DNA from: Planococcus citri
Taxonomy: Eukaryota > Arthropoda > Insecta > Hemiptera > Pseudococcidae
Direction: 5' to 3'
Assembly: GCF_950023065.1 (NCBI RefSeq)
Contig: NC_088680.1
Coordinates: 12,698,559-12,762,558, forward strand
DNA length: 64,000 bases
Position 1 is the stretch's first letter, and each line of letters begins with the position of its first letter. Below are positions 10,025 to 21,293 of this stretch, piece by piece. Under the pieces are notes generated by a model. The model had not been told where the DNA came from. It was given only the letters and a program-made list of their open reading frames with translations, and did no database searches. A program made the position numbers and the translations under genes.

Positions 10025-11330
10025 CTTCAAGCTCAAAAAATACTCTAGAGCCGTTGAGTCGTCGAAAAGGATTACAAAGGTGTAGAAAAAAAATCAATTT
10101 TTTCAAGAACATTCATTGAATCTTGATGTAAAATGAACCAGCTCGAGCTAAGACAATGGCTCACAACTCACAAGCCATTAAAAAAATGATCAAAATTTAC
10201 TTTCCTAACAACTCAGCTAAAAAACAATCATCTTTTTCGTCAACTAGGCAATAATTTTTGATGATCAGGCATAAGTCAAACTTTTTTGATCTAAATCACA
10301 CCCCTAAACTCCATCCATTTCTCACACATTAAAATACCAACTACTTTCACTACCATAGTTTCCAATTTTTTTCGCTGGTGATTGTCAGAGGCGGGCACTA
10401 GAAGATTCAATGAAGTACTAGTAGGTCTGGAAAAATTTTGGTCTCCAGAGATTTTAAAGAGAGATTAAAGGGTTATACATATTCACAATTCAGAAGCTGA
10501 AATTTTCACCAAAGCTCAGGTTACGTCAGCATGAACTTTGAAAAAATCTACAAGTATACTCATTCGCTAATTACTCTGGATTTGGAAAACAAAATTTAAA
10601 ATTTCTACAGAAAAATAAATTCAAAATACCTACTTTTTTTTAAAATTTGAAATACTCTGTCATCATGAAGGTGAGTTGAAAATCAAAGATATCATTGGAA
10701 AGCCCATTTTTTTTTCTTTCCATTACCAAGCTTGTTTCATTTTTTTGATCACTGCTTTGATTAGGAACTTAAATTCGAATTCACTGATTTTAACGGATTT
10801 TTAACATGAGATTGTTAATCCTCGCTCATGATATTGTCACTTATTGTCAGAAAACATTTAAACTCATAACTATTATGTATTCATGTAATGTACATATGTA
10901 ATTGCTGGCTTATAATACTTTTCAATTAAGTACATCATTTTGAATATTTTAATAAATTTGCAGTTAAATTCTGATTGTTGACTTGAAAATAAATAATAAT
11001 AAGTACCTAATAATAAACTAAAACAAACGAAAGCAGTGGAAGAAAAGATACTGAAGAAAACACTAATGACCTTTACTATTCCACCACCACAAAAATTGAA
11101 GAAATTAATTTCAAAAAATTACAAACTTGTTCAAATTGAAAATGTTCAACTTAATTTTGAAATTTCGGAAAATGGAAAGAATGTACTTACAGAACAAAAA
11201 CAAATGGAGATTTTCAGTTTCCAATTTTTGATCTAGGAAATACGTTTTTTGCCTCATTCAATTTTCCAAAAATGCACACAATCATGAAATTTACCAAAAC
11301 AATTTCCTTAAACTTCTTGAATCATACTCG
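10025..11330. other. AT-rich intergenic stretch, no gene seen
   Basis: Continues the 3' flank of copy 1 that the retrotransposon split. No splice-coherent frame, known protein motif or clear repeat was recognised. The short frame near 11036-11236 has low-complexity composition and no recognisable motif. Confidence 0.4.
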
Positions 11331-11339
11331 TAAATTTTG

Positions 11340-12440
11340 CCAGCAGCTTTTGACCTCGTTATGCAATTTTCGAGACCCAGAAATGCAATTTTGTGGAATT
11401 TTTACAACCAAGAAGTGCAATTGTATGTAATTTTTGTGACCCAAAAACGAAATTTTATGGAATTTTTGTGACTGTGTGTTACCCAAAAATGCAATTATAT
11501 GCAATTTTTGCGACCACAAAAATGCAATTTCGATGATCTGCAAATGCAACTTCTGTGACACAAAAATGCAGTTAGATAGTTTTTGTGATCCAAAAATTAA
11601 ATTTTAAGCAATATTTTTACGACCCAGATATGTAATTTTGTAGACCCAGAAATTCAATTTTGTGGACCCAAAAATGCAATTTTGGTGATCCACAAATGCA
11701 ATTTGATAGAATTTTTGTGATAAAAATGCAATTGTATGCACCTATTGCAACTGTATGCAATTTTTGTGACCCATAAATGCAATTTCTATGACACAAAAAT
11801 CGCAATTTGATAGAATTTTTGAGGTAAAAAATGCAACTGTATGCACTTTTTGTGGTCCAAAATGCAATTACATATTATGTAGTTTTTGTGACCCAAAAAT
11901 GCGCAATTTCCTGCAATTTTTGTGACCCAAAAATGCAATTTTGTAAACCCAAAAACGCAATTTTTGTGACTCAAAAATGCAATTTAATGGTACTTTTGCG
12001 GCCAAAAAGTGCAATTTGTATGCAAGTTTTGTGACAAAAAAAAATTGTATCCACTTCTTGTGACACAAAAATGCAACTGCATGCACTCTCTGTGACACAA
12101 AAATTTCAATTTGATTGAATTTTTGTTATCAAAAAATGCAACTGTATGCCATTTTTGTGACCTAGAAATGCAATTTTTGTGACTCAAAAAACGCAGTTTG
12201 ATGGAATTTTGGCGGCCAAAAAGTGCAAATGTAGGTATGCAAGTTTTGAGGCAAAAAAAAATGCAATTTTGTGTCCCAAAAATGCAATTGTATGCCATTT
12301 TTGTGACTAAAAAAAGCAAAGTTTGTGCCCCAAAAATGCAATTTTTGTGACCAAAAAATGCAATTTTTGTGACCAAAAAATGCAACGGTAAGCAGTTTTT
12401 GTGAACCAAAAATGCAATTTTTTGGAATTTTTGCATTTTT
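11340..12440. repeat. Minisatellite of CAAAAATGCAATTTT-type units
   Basis: About 1.1 kb of degenerate short units with the theme GTGACCCAAAAATGCAATTT, separated by spacers such as GTATGCAATTTTTGTGA. Many units are near palindromes (AAAATTGCATTTTTG and its complement). All six frames therefore give long repetitive artefact peptides, rich in FGSQKLH-like strings on the minus strand. These are not genes. Confidence 0.85.
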
Positions 12441-12840
12441 ACAGGTTCAAAACACAGCCAAGTATTCATCAAACACAAAACCTAATTTGGAATCCTTTTG
12501 AAAAATATCAGGCTGAGTAGAAAGTTCATTAAAAGTGAGAAAAAAAATCATTTGTGGCAATAAGTGCTTCAAAATAATCTCGGAGATAGGTTACGTGACA
12601 CACTGTAATAGCCAATTTTCAGGGCAAACAATGGAACTTGGGAAAAAACTGTTCACACAAACTTCTAAACCATTGAACCTTATCTTCACCTTGTTACCAA
12701 CGACAAACCATTAATGAAGGTCAATGTGATTATCGACGAACAACGAAAAACATGCGTAATCTTACAATAATGTTTCTCCACATTTCATGTAAGTACATGT
12801 TAAGAAAATATTTACATTATACTTCTCAAAAATGTGAATT

Positions 12841-13145
12841 ATGCATCTGTTTTCGAAGAAAGTTTTTCTAATTTCAAGATACTCGATATTGTTTCTATGT
12901 TTTTTTCACCTCGGTTTTGCTAGGTTTAGCATTTTGTATCATAGGTACTAGTCGTTGAGTTTTGAGCCTATGCAGAACCAAAAACGTAAGTAAAGAGCTC
13001 ACCATACCCTTTTACATTGATTATGAGATTTTAAAACGTACCAATTATTGACTTTATGTATCAGGTATGTTGATAGAAAACACATCGGACCACTAGCTCA
13101 TCAATGTTGCACTCCGACAAAAACAGCTCCTTCTTTCAGACGATG
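12841..13145 (+). pseudogene. Relic of a Gal3ST-like gene (exon 1 and the start of exon 2)
   Basis: From ATG 12841 the frame reads MHLFSKKVFLISRYSILFLC, resembling the N-terminal tail and anchor of copies 5-8 (M-x-LF-K-K...LC). A stop follows at about 12949. A donor AAAC|GTAAGT lies at 12985/12986. An acceptor TATCAG ends at 13064. Then GPLAHQCCTPTKTA (about 13098-13139) matches the PLAYTCCTP stem motif that opens exon 2 elsewhere. Homology ends near 13145; the catalytic domain is absent. This is an eleventh, eroded member between copies 1 and 2. Confidence 0.65.
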
Positions 13146-13751
13146 TTGGCGACAGAATCAGGACTTTATTCGGTAATTTTAATACAAAACAGGATTTTTT
13201 GTCAATTTTTTTTTAAAGATGACTTTTTGGAAATTCTGACAAAATACTTAATATAGGACACTTCTGACAATTTTAAGCAAAAAACAGAACTTTTCTCAGT
13301 GGATTCTGGCAAAAAAAAACCTTATACTGCAATTTTATTAAGAAAATCAGAACTTCTTTTCAAGCAATTTTGGAAAACAGAAACACTTTCATTCGAGAAT
13401 TTTCCTTCAAGTATTGATTATTCAAAACTGGGGGGCTTGTAAAACAAATATGTACAAAATCTAGGCACGTTTGAGTCGACTACTATTGAACAACAATGTT
13501 TTATGTTACTTTCAATTCAACAGTAATGTTTTCTTATCATCATTACATTTTTCGTGATTACGTAAACTTGAAAATAGCCAACTCGTGAAATTCACAACAA
13601 TTCTCACATTTATGAGTACAACTTTTTTTTTTGCAAATTTCGCAGAAGGTTTACCAAAAGTAGTCGATTATTCATTTTTCTTTTTTCAAAAAAAAAACAA
13701 AAAAAACAAAAAAAAACAACGCAATTCTCAGAAAAGATGTCATATTCATCA
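13146..13751. other. AT-rich intergenic sequence upstream of copy 2
   Basis: Contains weak repeats of TTCTGACAA/AAAACAGAA-like words (13160-13400) and an A-rich tract at 13688-13720. No gene seen. Confidence 0.4.
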
Positions 13752-14985
13752 ATGAACAAAACCGAAGTGAAACGGTGTGTCTTTATTTCAAAATACAAAT
13801 TGGAATTCGTCTGTCTTTGTTCCTTTGTTTTGCTATTACAAATATCATTATACATATCTAACTTGGGGAGTACAAAAAGATGAGTCAACGTTGCCCACAA
13901 CAGATGAACTGACGTTATCATCAAGGTAAGCAAAATTTCATAACAGAAATCAAGAAAGCATAAGCTAATAATGCATTAATCTCAACAGGAAACTAAACGA
14001 ATCGTTGGTTTACGAATGTTGCACTCCACTAAACAATTCACTGCGTACGAACTTATATTTTTTGAAAACCCACAAAACTGGAAGCTCGACACTTCAAAGT
14101 ATAATACTACGATTCGCCAAAATGAACTCTCTGGATAAAATGAACCTGAAATACGGCTCGTACTACTGGCCAATTTCGGATTTTTCCATCTACCACAGTT
14201 CTTTAACCTCAAATGGAAAATACCACATTGTGGCCCAACATGTCAGGTATGATTCAAAATTGAAATCATATCAGTACCCGAATACGTCGATGGTGACCAT
14301 ACTACGACACCCAGCAACACTATTCCAATCATTGTACAACTACTACCATATGTACGACTGGAATGGCAAGACATTACAACAATTGTTGGAGATGCCGGTG
14401 AAACCATCTGTTTTAATAACACGTGACGGTATGCTCGAATACAGAGGATACAATCAAATGAGCGTAGATTTAGGCTTTCACACCACCCTGAGTAAAAATG
14501 ACACCGCTATTGCCGAATTTATTGAAAAAATAGATCGAGAATTCGACTTTGTCATGATCACAGAGTACATGGAGGAATCGCTAGTTCTATTGGCTAATTT
14601 GATGGGATGGCCGCTCGAATATGTGGCTCATTTGGATCTAAACGTCAGACCTCCGGAATCAGATTCTTACACGTTGACGGAACGAGATAAGAATATCATA
14701 ATGGATCTCAATCACGTTGATACTCTATTATACTTCCATTTTTTGAACAAATTCCAAAAATGCCTACGTCAATACGATGAAGATAAAATGAAACATCAAA
14801 TTCGCCAACTCCGTGCACTCAACGAAGAACTAAAGGAGAGATGTGTAAATGAAACATTTATAGGTGATTTGAACACGTATAATCCTAAGAAAATAATCAA
14901 GTATATTCCTAAAAGTCAATCCGACCGGGAATGCGTTTATTCAATGACAGTAGACCTTGGCTTGAATACCTCTCCAGGAGTATAG
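13752..14985 (+). CDS. Gal3ST-like sulfotransferase, copy 2 (one frameshift in exon 1)
   Basis: Exon 1 is 13752-13925 and exon 2 is 13989-14985 (63-bp intron, donor GTAAGC, acceptor CTCAACAG). Exon 1 starts MNKTEVKRCVFISKYKLEF and shares VFISKYKLEF with copy 4, followed by an anchor (SFVLLLQISLYIS). The frame then hits TGA at 13881-13883, while copy 4-like stem sequence (STLPTTDELT) resumes in the next frame. One surplus A in the A5 run at about 13875-13879 would explain this. Exon 2 is fully open with KTHKTGSST, TILRHPATLFQSLYNYY and DREFDFVMITEYMEESLVLL. The C-terminal KSQSDRECVY has lost the usual N-x-S sequon. If the frameshift is an assembly error the protein is about 389 aa. If real, the copy lacks its anchor-catalytic fusion. 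Confidence 0.8.
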
Positions 14986-15339
14986 TCTGGCATGAACATA
15001 ACATTCTTTCGATTACACTACAATTTTCACAAAATTTGGAACATCTGATGGCAAGAAACCAAAAAAGTAATCATCTAAAAGGAGAAAAAAGATACGTATG
15101 ATGCAGAAATTCAACAATTGAAATTTCATCAGGATTTAGGCCTAAATTCATTTACACACAAAGAATTAAAAATTTTTGAATCAAGAAAGACGCCATCTCA
15201 ATTAGTCCGGAATATGACAATAGGAGTAATTGCACCCCCCCCCCCCACCGATCCTCCGGGACAACTTTTTTCTTAAAGGGGACATCCTAAGGAACATTTT
15301 AAAGCAAACTTGCCAAAAAAAAGTTAGCCTTACTTACAA

Positions 15340-16205
15340 AATGGCGGCCATTTTGATTGACAGGTCAGCCGAAATCGCAGATTTTGCGTTTTAACATAGG
15401 ACTTGCACAAACGTTTTCAAACTTTACAAAGGTAGATTGAAAGATCTTGCAAAAATTTATCACCTGTCAAAATTTCAAGTGCTAAAGTGCGTTTTTCGAT
15501 TTTTGGTGAATTTTTGAAAATCGAACTTAGGCCAAAAATGAGGGGAAAAATCAAAATTTTACCAAATTGACCAAGAAAGCTGAAATTTGGCGTATACCCT
15601 ATTATCGAGATGCCAAATCGATTGGAAACGGTTCGAATTACCCTTCTGCCATCGTTTTTTAGTACATACTGTGCAGAACGAATTTAGGCTTTCCAACTCC
15701 TTTAATGAAGTTTTGTAAAAATATCAAGTTTCAAAAATCTACTGGAGGCTCCAGTAATTTTCAAAAAATTGCTGGAGGCTCCAAAACGACTTGAATTCTA
15801 CCTGCAGTCGACTTCATAGCATATTGAAATCAGTTTACAGAATAAATGTTCGCTTTCCAACATTATCTCATGACATTTTGTGGAAATTTCAAGATTCAAA
15901 AATCTACCTGAGGCTCTAAGAATTTTCAAAAAGTCGCTGGAGGCTCCAAAATGACTTGAACTCACCAGCAGTCGACTTGATAGTGTGTTCTAGTTGGAGT
16001 GTAGCGTAAATTTCGAATTTCCAACTTAATTTGATGAAATTTTGTGGAAATTTCAAGTTTCAGAAATCTGCTGGAGGCTCCATGCAGGAATGCTCAAAAC
16101 GGGTTGAAACCTTTTCCAATCGATTTGGCAGGTCAAAAATAAGGTTTAGTACAAATTTCAGCTTTCTACGTCAATTTGATAGGATTTTGTTTTTTCCTCA
16201 TTTTT
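15340..16205. repeat. Foldback element with internal 163-bp tandem repeats
   Basis: Two and a half units of about 163 bp (CTGCAGTCGACTTCATAGC at 15801 and a variant at 15964) also contain GCTGGAGGCTCC. They are bracketed by inverted sequences: AAATCGATTGGAAACGGTT near 15620 against AACCTTTTCCAATCGATTT near 16110. The same element type recurs at 40640-41470. Its right edge abuts the truncated sulfotransferase copy 3, so it probably replaced that gene's 5' half. Short tracts of the same family occur near 20585 and 45110. Confidence 0.65.
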
Positions 16206-16214
16206 GGCTCAATT

Positions 16215-17612
16215 TGATCACAGAGTACATGGAGGAATCGCTAGTTCTATTGGCTAATTTGATGGGATGGCCGCTCGAATACGTGGCCCATTTGAATTTA
16301 AACCCCACAACATCTAAACCAGACGCATATACGTTAACAGATCATGATAAAGATACCATAATGGATCTCAATTACGTTGACTCTTTATTATACTACCATT
16401 TTTTGAAAAAATTTCGGACCTGTGCGAGCCATTACGGCGAAGAAAGACTCGGTCACCAAGTTCAACAGCTGCTAGTTTTGAATAAACAACTAAAGGAAAG
16501 ATGTGTAGCTGACGAAACTGTGCTCAGCTTGTATTATGGATCTGTGAATGTGAGACAGCATGTGCCAAAGGATCCGTTCGACTTGGAATGCGTTTATTCA
16601 ACAATACCTGATCACGGTGTAAATACGAGGTCTGACAATTTGAAAACGAGACTTTTGCCATTGCGCGAGTTGTAGTTACATTAGAACAACGGACGACGTC
16701 TCATTTGAAAAAGGAGTGGATTTTCTATTACTGTACAAAATTTCAAGTTGATTGGATGATTTTTGTGTGTTTTGCAGCCTCTCAAAGTTGGCAACTTTCT
16801 TACCCTCGTCGTGAAACTTTGAGGGAAGTCTTGAGGAGGGTCTTCGATTCTGAGAGATGCGACTGTGAATTAGAGGAGTGGTGGAAGCCCAAAAAAGTCA
16901 GAAATGATGTTTAAAAGAGATAAGGAACTGTTGGAGGAAGCTCACTCAATCAAAACCTCACAAATAGTAGGTCATGGGGAAATCTTTGCTTAATGGTTGT
17001 GAGGAAACGCCCTCTGAGGTGAGTGTAAAATAATTTTTGGAGGAGGTTGACCTCATATATCTTCAGCGTAGTCATCCTTCAACAGAATGCCCCGCAATTA
17101 TTCTCCAAAATGTCCTTCAAAAATCTGTACGGCCTTATTCAGAGGCAGCTTCCTCAAAATTTGAGTGGAGGCCCTTCAGTCATGCTCAATAATGAAATGA
17201 ATTTCGATTTTCAGGTAAAAACTTTCTGAGAACGAAGTAAAGGTTACTAGGAATTGAATCTGGGGAGTAGAAATGCTGAGGAGGCACTGAGATGTCTTGA
17301 GGAGGCAAAAATTCCTTCAAGAAAAAATTTGCAACACTCATTTTCACGACGAGGGTAAAAAAGTTGCCAACTTTGAGAGGCTGTAAAACACACAAAAATC
17401 ATCCAATCAACTTGAAATTTTGTACAGTAATAGAACATCCACTCCTTTTTCAAATGAGACCTCGTCCGTTGTTCTAATGTAACTACAACTCGCGCAATGG
17501 CAAAAGTCTCGTTTTCAAATTGTCAGACCTCGTATGCCTCCTGAAATGATATCATTGGGTTTATACCAATCATTGTTCACTCAAAATTTGTTCAAAAAGA
17601 TTAACTCTAGTA
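16215..17612 (+). pseudogene. 5'-truncated Gal3ST-like copy 3, split by a transposon
   Basis: Homology starts abruptly at about 16215 with ITEYMEESLVLLANLMGWPL and runs close to copy 4 (TDHDKDTIMDLNYVDSLLYYHF). Everything before it (anchor, PAPS loop, 3'-phosphate motif) is missing. At 16625 the frame is interrupted by a 907-bp TA-flanked element. After 17534 the C-terminal coding resumes (SPEMIS-like codons in copy 4, here CCTGAAATGATATCA) and ends in a TGA near 17626. Removing the insert restores alignment with copy 4. The copy cannot make an active enzyme. It is a recent duplicate of the copy 4 lineage. Confidence 0.85.
16626..17532. mobile_element. Long-TIR, TA-flanked DNA transposon (non-autonomous)
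   Basis: Terminal inverted repeats of about 191 bp (16626-16816 and 17342-17532) start CGAGGTCTGACAATTTG and differ at only a few positions. TA dinucleotides at 16624-16625 and 17533-17534 are the target duplication, placing it near the Tc1/mariner superfamily. The roughly 525-bp core has no transposase frame. It disrupts the 3' end of sulfotransferase copy 3. The high TIR identity suggests a fairly recent insertion. Confidence 0.85.
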
Positions 17613-17626
17613 ACTCCATTCAGTGA

Positions 17627-18057
17627 AGAAAAAAAGTACCTAGTTGGTTAACTGGGTATATTGTTCAATCACATTGAAAGAAACATGATTTTTTTAAATA
17701 CAGAATGTAATTCATTAACAAGAAAGTTTACAGTGTGTTCAATTCTAGAATTATAAATTTTCATAAGTTTTCGCCCTATGCAAAATCTGCAACTACTCTT
17801 TCCACCCTTACCATCCTCACAGCTGAGGTCATCAAATCTTTTTTCAATCAAAATATATACATGAATTGGCAAAATTTCTGTTCCCAACAAACAGCCAACA
17901 AGCTCTTTCAACATAAAACTAGACAGCTAAGCAAAGCTTAGCTGCAAAGTGTGCGTAGCTAGCTGCCTTTTCTACAGCTATAACCGCTATTACATAGCAA
18001 AGTAGTGCATGCCTCTAATTTTTCAGAATTCTCATTATCTTCATATACATTACATAC
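17627..18057. other. 3' flank of copy 3, no gene seen
   Basis: The first 80 bp still resembles the 3' flank of copy 4. Beyond that it is unique AT-rich sequence. Confidence 0.4.
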
Positions 18058-18256
18058 AATAATTGAAGAGCTCTATTCCAAAGTGGGATGGATTTTTCAA
18101 AGTAAATTTTTCTACAAGTGATTGTTCTATGTCCAAAGAAAGGAAAGGTGCACCGACCTTTGGAAACAGAACAAATTTCAGTATCAAAAACTTTAAACGC
18201 ATTTCTTGGAGGAAAAATGACTTAACCCACTTTGGAATAGAGCTCTTCAATTATTC
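18058..18256. mobile_element. 199-bp palindromic MITE
   Basis: Inverted ends ATTGAAGAGCTCTATTCCAA...GTGGG match the complement at 18229-18250. No coding capacity. The ends merge with AT-rich flanks, so the target duplication (possibly TAA or TA) is unclear. Confidence 0.7.
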
Positions 18257-18589
18257 ATATCATTTTCAAGTTCACATTATCTACAACTTATAGAACTTTT
18301 AATCAATTTTTGGAATTCTCAGTGTCTCTAAATGACAAATTTTCATATTTTTTTTAGAATTTCCATTGTCTTCAAATTTATAAAATTTCAAACCAATTTT
18401 CAGAATTTGCCTTTGATTCTAAAATTATTAAATCATATAAAATATGTTAAGAATTCGCATTGCCTCTAAATAACACGAAAAAATATGGGTAATTTTTACA
18501 AAAAATGTTGACTACATATTTAGCACAATAACCAGATCCCATACAAAAATACATTATGATAAAATTTGTTTTGAAAATCAGCAATTTTC

Positions 18590-18850
18590 AACTGTTCAGT
18601 TACAATAATAATTTTTACTGTAATCTTATAGTAAAAATCATCATTTTAATAAATTTTGCTATAACATTAGTAAAAATCATTTTGTTTTAATAATTTTTAC
18701 TAAAGCATGATAATAAAAATTACATTAACCAAGTTGTGTAAAAATTACTCATTTTAAAGTAATTTTTATATCATAAAAAGTAAAAATTAATCATCTCAAG
18801 GTAATTTTTACTGTACTTACATAGGACGTATAGTAAAAAGTATTTGAATA
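18590..18850. repeat. AT-rich degenerate repeat (TAATTTTTACT words)
   Basis: Repeated words AATTTTTACT, AGTAAAAATCAT and GTAAAAATTA in both orientations. The other non-SINE sequence between 18257 and 18945 shows no gene. Confidence 0.5.
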
Positions 18851-18945
18851 AGTGAAATGAAAATTCATTTAGCAAAATGATATCATCATATTTCATAACT
18901 TTGTTTTTATAAATCAAAATGAGGGGGTTACAGGGTTCAAAATTC

Positions 18946-19116
18946 GTTTTTTTTTTTGCACCAGCATCATGTACTCACTCCACAGCATTTACCTATCCAA
19001 TATTTCCAACGAAAAATCCGGCACCTATACCTACCTACCTGATGGGGATTCGAACCTGGGACCCTACAATTCCTATTCCTACCTACATGCCCTAACCATT
19101 CGACTACGAGTTCACA
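18946..19116 (-). mobile_element. tRNA-derived SINE
   Basis: On the minus strand the 5' end has an A-box-like TAGTCGAATGGTTAGGGCA (19090-19108) and a good B-box GGTTCGAATCC (19046-19056), the internal RNA polymerase III promoter. The body of about 90 bp then ends in a poly(A) tail, seen as a T run at 18946-18957 on the plus strand. The head resembles a tRNA but the anticodon arm is too altered for a real tRNA gene. Confidence 0.75.
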
Positions 19117-19546
19117 TGGTGGGTTAGGGCATTAAAAGAATATATTTGTTGGGTAAACGCCCCACCAAACCACTCCCACTTGGAACATACAGCTAACAGA
19201 TGAGGGGTGTAACAGGGTACAATGAGACAGCTGATTTGAAAAGCGGAGATGGAATAGACTGGGGGTATAGCAGGGTACAATGAGCGGCAGGTGTTTTGCA
19301 AGTCCCCTTTTCCCTTTTTTAGGATTTAATGCATTAAAATAATGAACTAAAATTGCAATTACTCAGCAATTACCCATCCGAATTGAATGAAAAATAATCT
19401 ATTCCCTCCGCCTTAATGATTCTCAAATGGTGTCCAATAGGTACAAAAAACGGTTGGATAGTTTAAGAGAACATTCATGTATAATGAAATTTCATTTCTC
19501 AAAGCGAAACCAATAGTGTGCTACGCACACTAAAAAATCAGTTCAT
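19117..19546. other. Repeat-like intergenic sequence, no gene
   Basis: Contains two related segments with ACAGGGTACAATGAG (near 19211 and 19270). No coding signal. Confidence 0.35.
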
Positions 19547-19838
19547 TCTTGGACAAACCTCTCCCACTTAAATAGACTTGAAGAAGTTATCTTGACAAGG
19601 CTGAGAATTGGACACACCAAAATCACACAACCATCTTTACCTAAAAGCCCCTAAGCCATCATGTCAATTTTGCTCTTCTGAACCCATATCTGTTCAACAC
19701 CTACTATTCTATTGTCCACAATTACACCAAGATCGATTATCTCTTCAAATAGATGAAAACTCTTTGAGCTGCGATGATGGAAATGTGGGTTTTTTGACCA
19801 CCTGTTTTCACAATAAAAATATCCAAAAATTAAAGGGA
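19547..19838 (+). pseudogene. LINE C-terminal remnant (Jockey/I-like zinc-finger tail)
   Basis: One frame gives LTRLRIGHTKIT. A shifted frame then gives PSCQFCSSEPISVQHLLFYCP, the C-x2-C...H-x4-C knuckle that ends the pol protein of many insect LINEs after the RNase H domain. A frameshift between the two parts and the absence of anything upstream make it a dead fragment. It runs directly into the tandem repeat at 19845. Confidence 0.7.
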
Positions 19839-19844
19839 GGCCCA

Positions 19845-20500
19845 AGAAAGGCTGGAAATGGTGAAATTCGCTCTCGTGTGGTTAATTAATGACGAAATAC
19901 AGCGATTCGCGCAAATTTCAAAAATTTTCTCACAAACGAGAAATTTTTGATTTTTGGATATTTTTATTTTGAAAAAAAGCTGGTCAAAAAACCACTCTTG
20001 AGGTGTCCGCTCCAGAATCGGCTCAAATGTGAATAAATTCGTTAAACAGTTCGAGTATAACACACAACTCGATTTTTAGCGGCACAATTACATATTCACG
20101 CCTTCTGGAGCAAATTCAAAATTCTGGAGAAATTGAAAAATCGCGCTGGAGCCTCCAGAATGGCTGGAAATGGCGAAATTCGGCCTCAGGGGGTTTGTTC
20201 ATGACAAAATACTGCGATTCGCGCAAATTTCGAAAATTTTCTCGCAAACGGGAATTTTTTGATTTTTGAATATTTTTATTTTGAAAAAAAGCTGGTCAAA
20301 AAACCACTCTTGAGTTGTCCGCCCCAGAATCGGCTCAAATGTGGATAAATTCGTTAAACAGGTCGAGTATAACACACAACTCGATTTTTAGCTGCCCAAC
20401 TTCATATTCACGCCTTCTGGAGCAAATTCAAAATTCTGGAGAAATTGAAAAATCGCGCTGGAGGCTCCAGAATGGCGGGAAATGGCGAAATTTGGATTGG
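19845..20500. repeat. Tandem repeat, unit about 310 bp, 2.1 copies
   Basis: AATGGTGAAATTCG at 19857 recurs as AATGGCGAAATTCG near 20167 and again near 20477. Whole units (GCGATTCGCGCAAATTTC, CTCAAATGTG, CACACAACTCGATTTTTAGC) repeat in the same order with modest divergence. Confidence 0.8.
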
Positions 20501-21293
20501 GGGAGGGGGTAATATCAGTTTTAGGACTTATGTTGAACATTTTTATTGATCAAGTACATACTTTTAAAAAAAAAAACATAAATCACCAAAATTGTCAATT
20601 TTGGATTTTCAAAAATTCGCCAAAAATCGAAAAATGAACTTGGGCAGCTGAAAATGTGGATTTGGGGGTTTTAGAACATGCTCTTTCCAAAAATCGCGGT
20701 TCCGTTCAAATCGGAGGCGGACACCTCAAGCGGTTCCCTTGTAAGGATTTTTGTTCTTGTTTCCACCTCCCAACTCATACTTGCTTCCCATCCAAAGTGT
20801 ATCAAACGTTGAGTGCATACTCTTAATGCCCCCACCTGCTTTAATAGTCGAACGAGAATCACTAAGTAATAAAGTGAAAAACGATTTCTTGACAGGTTTT
20901 CAAAGAGCCTTTTTGTACCTCAATGCACATAAATTTACTCAATTACAGAAAAAAAAACAATTTAAAATACCATACTCAGAACAAAGAGATATTGCGAGCA
21001 ATGAAAATTTAATTGATAACATTAATAAATTCAATATTGAATTATTGATATTTTTTCTTATCTTAATTTTCTTAAAATAGGAAAGGAAAAATAAAATCTA
21101 TCGGTGTTGAATGAATGACTTATCACAAAAATCACAATTAGAATTACCTAAGATGAGAGAAAATGAAAATATGAATCAGCATGTACATTATAAAAAGGAT
21201 ACTTGAGTAGGCAACATGCATCACATTTTTATCACGAATGACGAAACCGATAAATTAACTAAATTAAATAGGTATTAGGTACCTAATAAAATA
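20501..21293. other. Intergenic, no gene recognised
   Basis: Begins with a scrap of the foldback family (CCAAAAATCGAAAAATGAAC near 20620). The rest is AT-rich 3' flank of the minus-strand gene at 21294. Confidence 0.35.

Noticed and set aside
11322..12478. Several overlapping minus-strand frames rich in FGSQKLH-like repeats, up to 164 codons
   Set aside because: Products of the minisatellite; frames exist in all phases because the unit is nearly palindromic.
19030..19112. tRNA gene on the minus strand
   Set aside because: A- and B-boxes are present but the anticodon arm does not fold and a poly(A)-tailed body follows, so it is a SINE.
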